Shown: positions 7,206 through 7,486 of the stretch, piece by piece
How the letters are laid out: each line of letters starts with the position of its first letter
Numbering within the stretch: position 1 is the stretch's first letter
From: an uncultured Planctomycetaceae bacterium
GTDB taxonomy: Bacteria > Planctomycetota > Planctomycetia > Pirellulales > Pirellulaceae
Length of the DNA stretch: 7,486 nucleotides
Assembly: GCA_937967665.1 (NCBI GenBank)
Contig: CALBSZ010000503.1
Location: 1-7,486, forward strand
Reading direction: 5' to 3'
The notes under the pieces: model-generated
What the model was told of the DNA's origin: nothing
The model's input: the letters and a program-made list of their open reading frames with translations, nothing else
Databases searched by the model: none
Program-made: the position numbers and the translations under genes

Positions 7206-7257
7206 TCCTTTACTCATTAAAGGAAAATGATCCTTCCTTAGATTCCACTTAAAGGAA
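7206..7257 (-). promoter_or_regulatory. Leader with alternative hairpins around the ribosome binding site
   Basis: In minus-strand order the leader holds TTCCTTTAA (7257-7249), TAAGGAAGGA (7240-7231), TTCCTTTAA again (7225-7217), and TAAAGGA (7212-7206), which is the ribosome binding site 5 nt before the ATG at 7200. TCCTTTA (7224-7218) can pair perfectly over 7 bp with TAAAGGA around a 5-nt loop, hiding the site. AAGGA (7235-7231) can instead pair with TCCTT (7224-7220), freeing it. The complementarity is visible directly; regulation is inferred. A 16-codon overlapping frame also starts in the loop (ATG at 7217). Confidence 0.4.
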
Positions 7258-7283
7258 CACACGCTTAGATTAACAAATCAACG

Positions 7284-7301
7284 CATGCTTATGCAAGCAT
7301 G
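7284..7301. repeat. Inverted repeat in the promoter region
   Basis: CATGCTT-ATGC-AAGCATG is a perfect 7-bp inverted repeat with a 4-nt spacer. Read on the plus strand it is followed by TTTTT, so it could be a weak terminator for plus-strand transcripts. Its location about 85-100 bp before the minus-strand start equally suits an operator. The rest of 7302-7413 is AT-rich in places (an A7 run at 7331-7337, TATAAA on the minus strand at 7392-7387), with no promoter I can call with confidence. Confidence 0.35.
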
Positions 7302-7413
7302 TTTTTGGCGAATCGCACCCTGTTTTCGTGAAAAAAATCCCCTTCTTTTCGCTGCTTCTTCGTCGGCCTGCCAAATTGCGACATTTTTTATAGGTGCTGG
7401 CTGGCCGGTCAGA

Positions 7414-7486
7414 TTAGTGAGTTAGTAAGTACGTGTCGATGGCCTGGTCCAGTTCGAGCCGGACGGTTTCGTAGCTGGTTGGCGTG
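7414..7486 (-). CDS. C-terminal end of an unidentified upstream gene (5' part outside window)
   Basis: A frame entering from the right edge ends at TAA (7414-7416) and gives 23 visible residues, including SYETVRLELDQAIDTYLL. Most codons before the last few end in G or C, as in the neighbouring genes, and the peptide reads like an amphipathic helix at a protein's end. The stretch is too short for a family call. Its orientation matches the other genes, and 213 bp separate it from the next start, so shared transcription is possible but not shown. Confidence 0.5.
   Translation of the reverse strand, partial: TPTSYETVRLELDQAIDTYLLTH

Noticed and set aside
7167..7217. Short upstream frame (16 codons) overlapping the DUF1549 gene start
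   Set aside because: Its ATG lies inside the leader hairpin loop, and the nearest AAGGA is 13 nt away, too far for good initiation. It is noted only as part of the leader.

Overview
The window looks like chromosomal DNA from a planctomycete, most likely of the Pirellulales or a relative. The evidence is the protein repertoire, not a marker gene. It encodes a PSCyt1/WD40 protein, a large PPC/Ig-like exported protein with a coiled-coil segment, and a Big2–DUF1549–DUF1553 multidomain protein. These families are strongly expanded in Planctomycetes and uncommon elsewhere. The DNA is moderately GC-rich, with G/C-biased third codon positions, so long antisense open frames occur that are not genes.

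All supported genes lie on the minus strand, so biological order runs from right to left. The right edge (7414-7486) holds the last codons of an unidentified upstream gene. A 213-bp intergenic region (7201-7413) follows. Its gene-proximal part contains alternating TCCTT/AAGGA elements that could sequester or expose the ribosome binding site of the next gene. The DUF1549/DUF1553 gene starts at 7200. Its reading frame meets a TAA at 4825-4827, yet the family's expected C-terminus continues in the same frame to a TAG at 4717-4719. It therefore looks like a nearly intact gene with one nonsense codon near its end. A perfect 11-bp GC-rich hairpin follows the distal TAG.

Next is a 1024-aa exported PPC/Ig-like protein (4496-1422), with about 170 residues of Ala/Lys/Glu/Gln-rich coiled coil between two beta-rich modules. 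An intergenic region of 181 bp carries a weak terminator-like hairpin and a perfect 17-bp tandem duplication. The last gene starts at 1240 and runs off the left edge. It encodes an exported protein with a PSCyt1-type heme motif followed by WD40 repeats.

All three main proteins have predicted signal peptides. Two carry cytochrome c-like motifs (CX4CH and CXXCH in the first, CXXCH in the third). The cluster therefore encodes extracytoplasmic proteins, plausibly a surface or periplasmic redox or polymer-handling assembly. No substrate or reaction can be assigned from sequence alone. No RNA genes, mobile elements, CRISPR arrays or attachment sites were seen.
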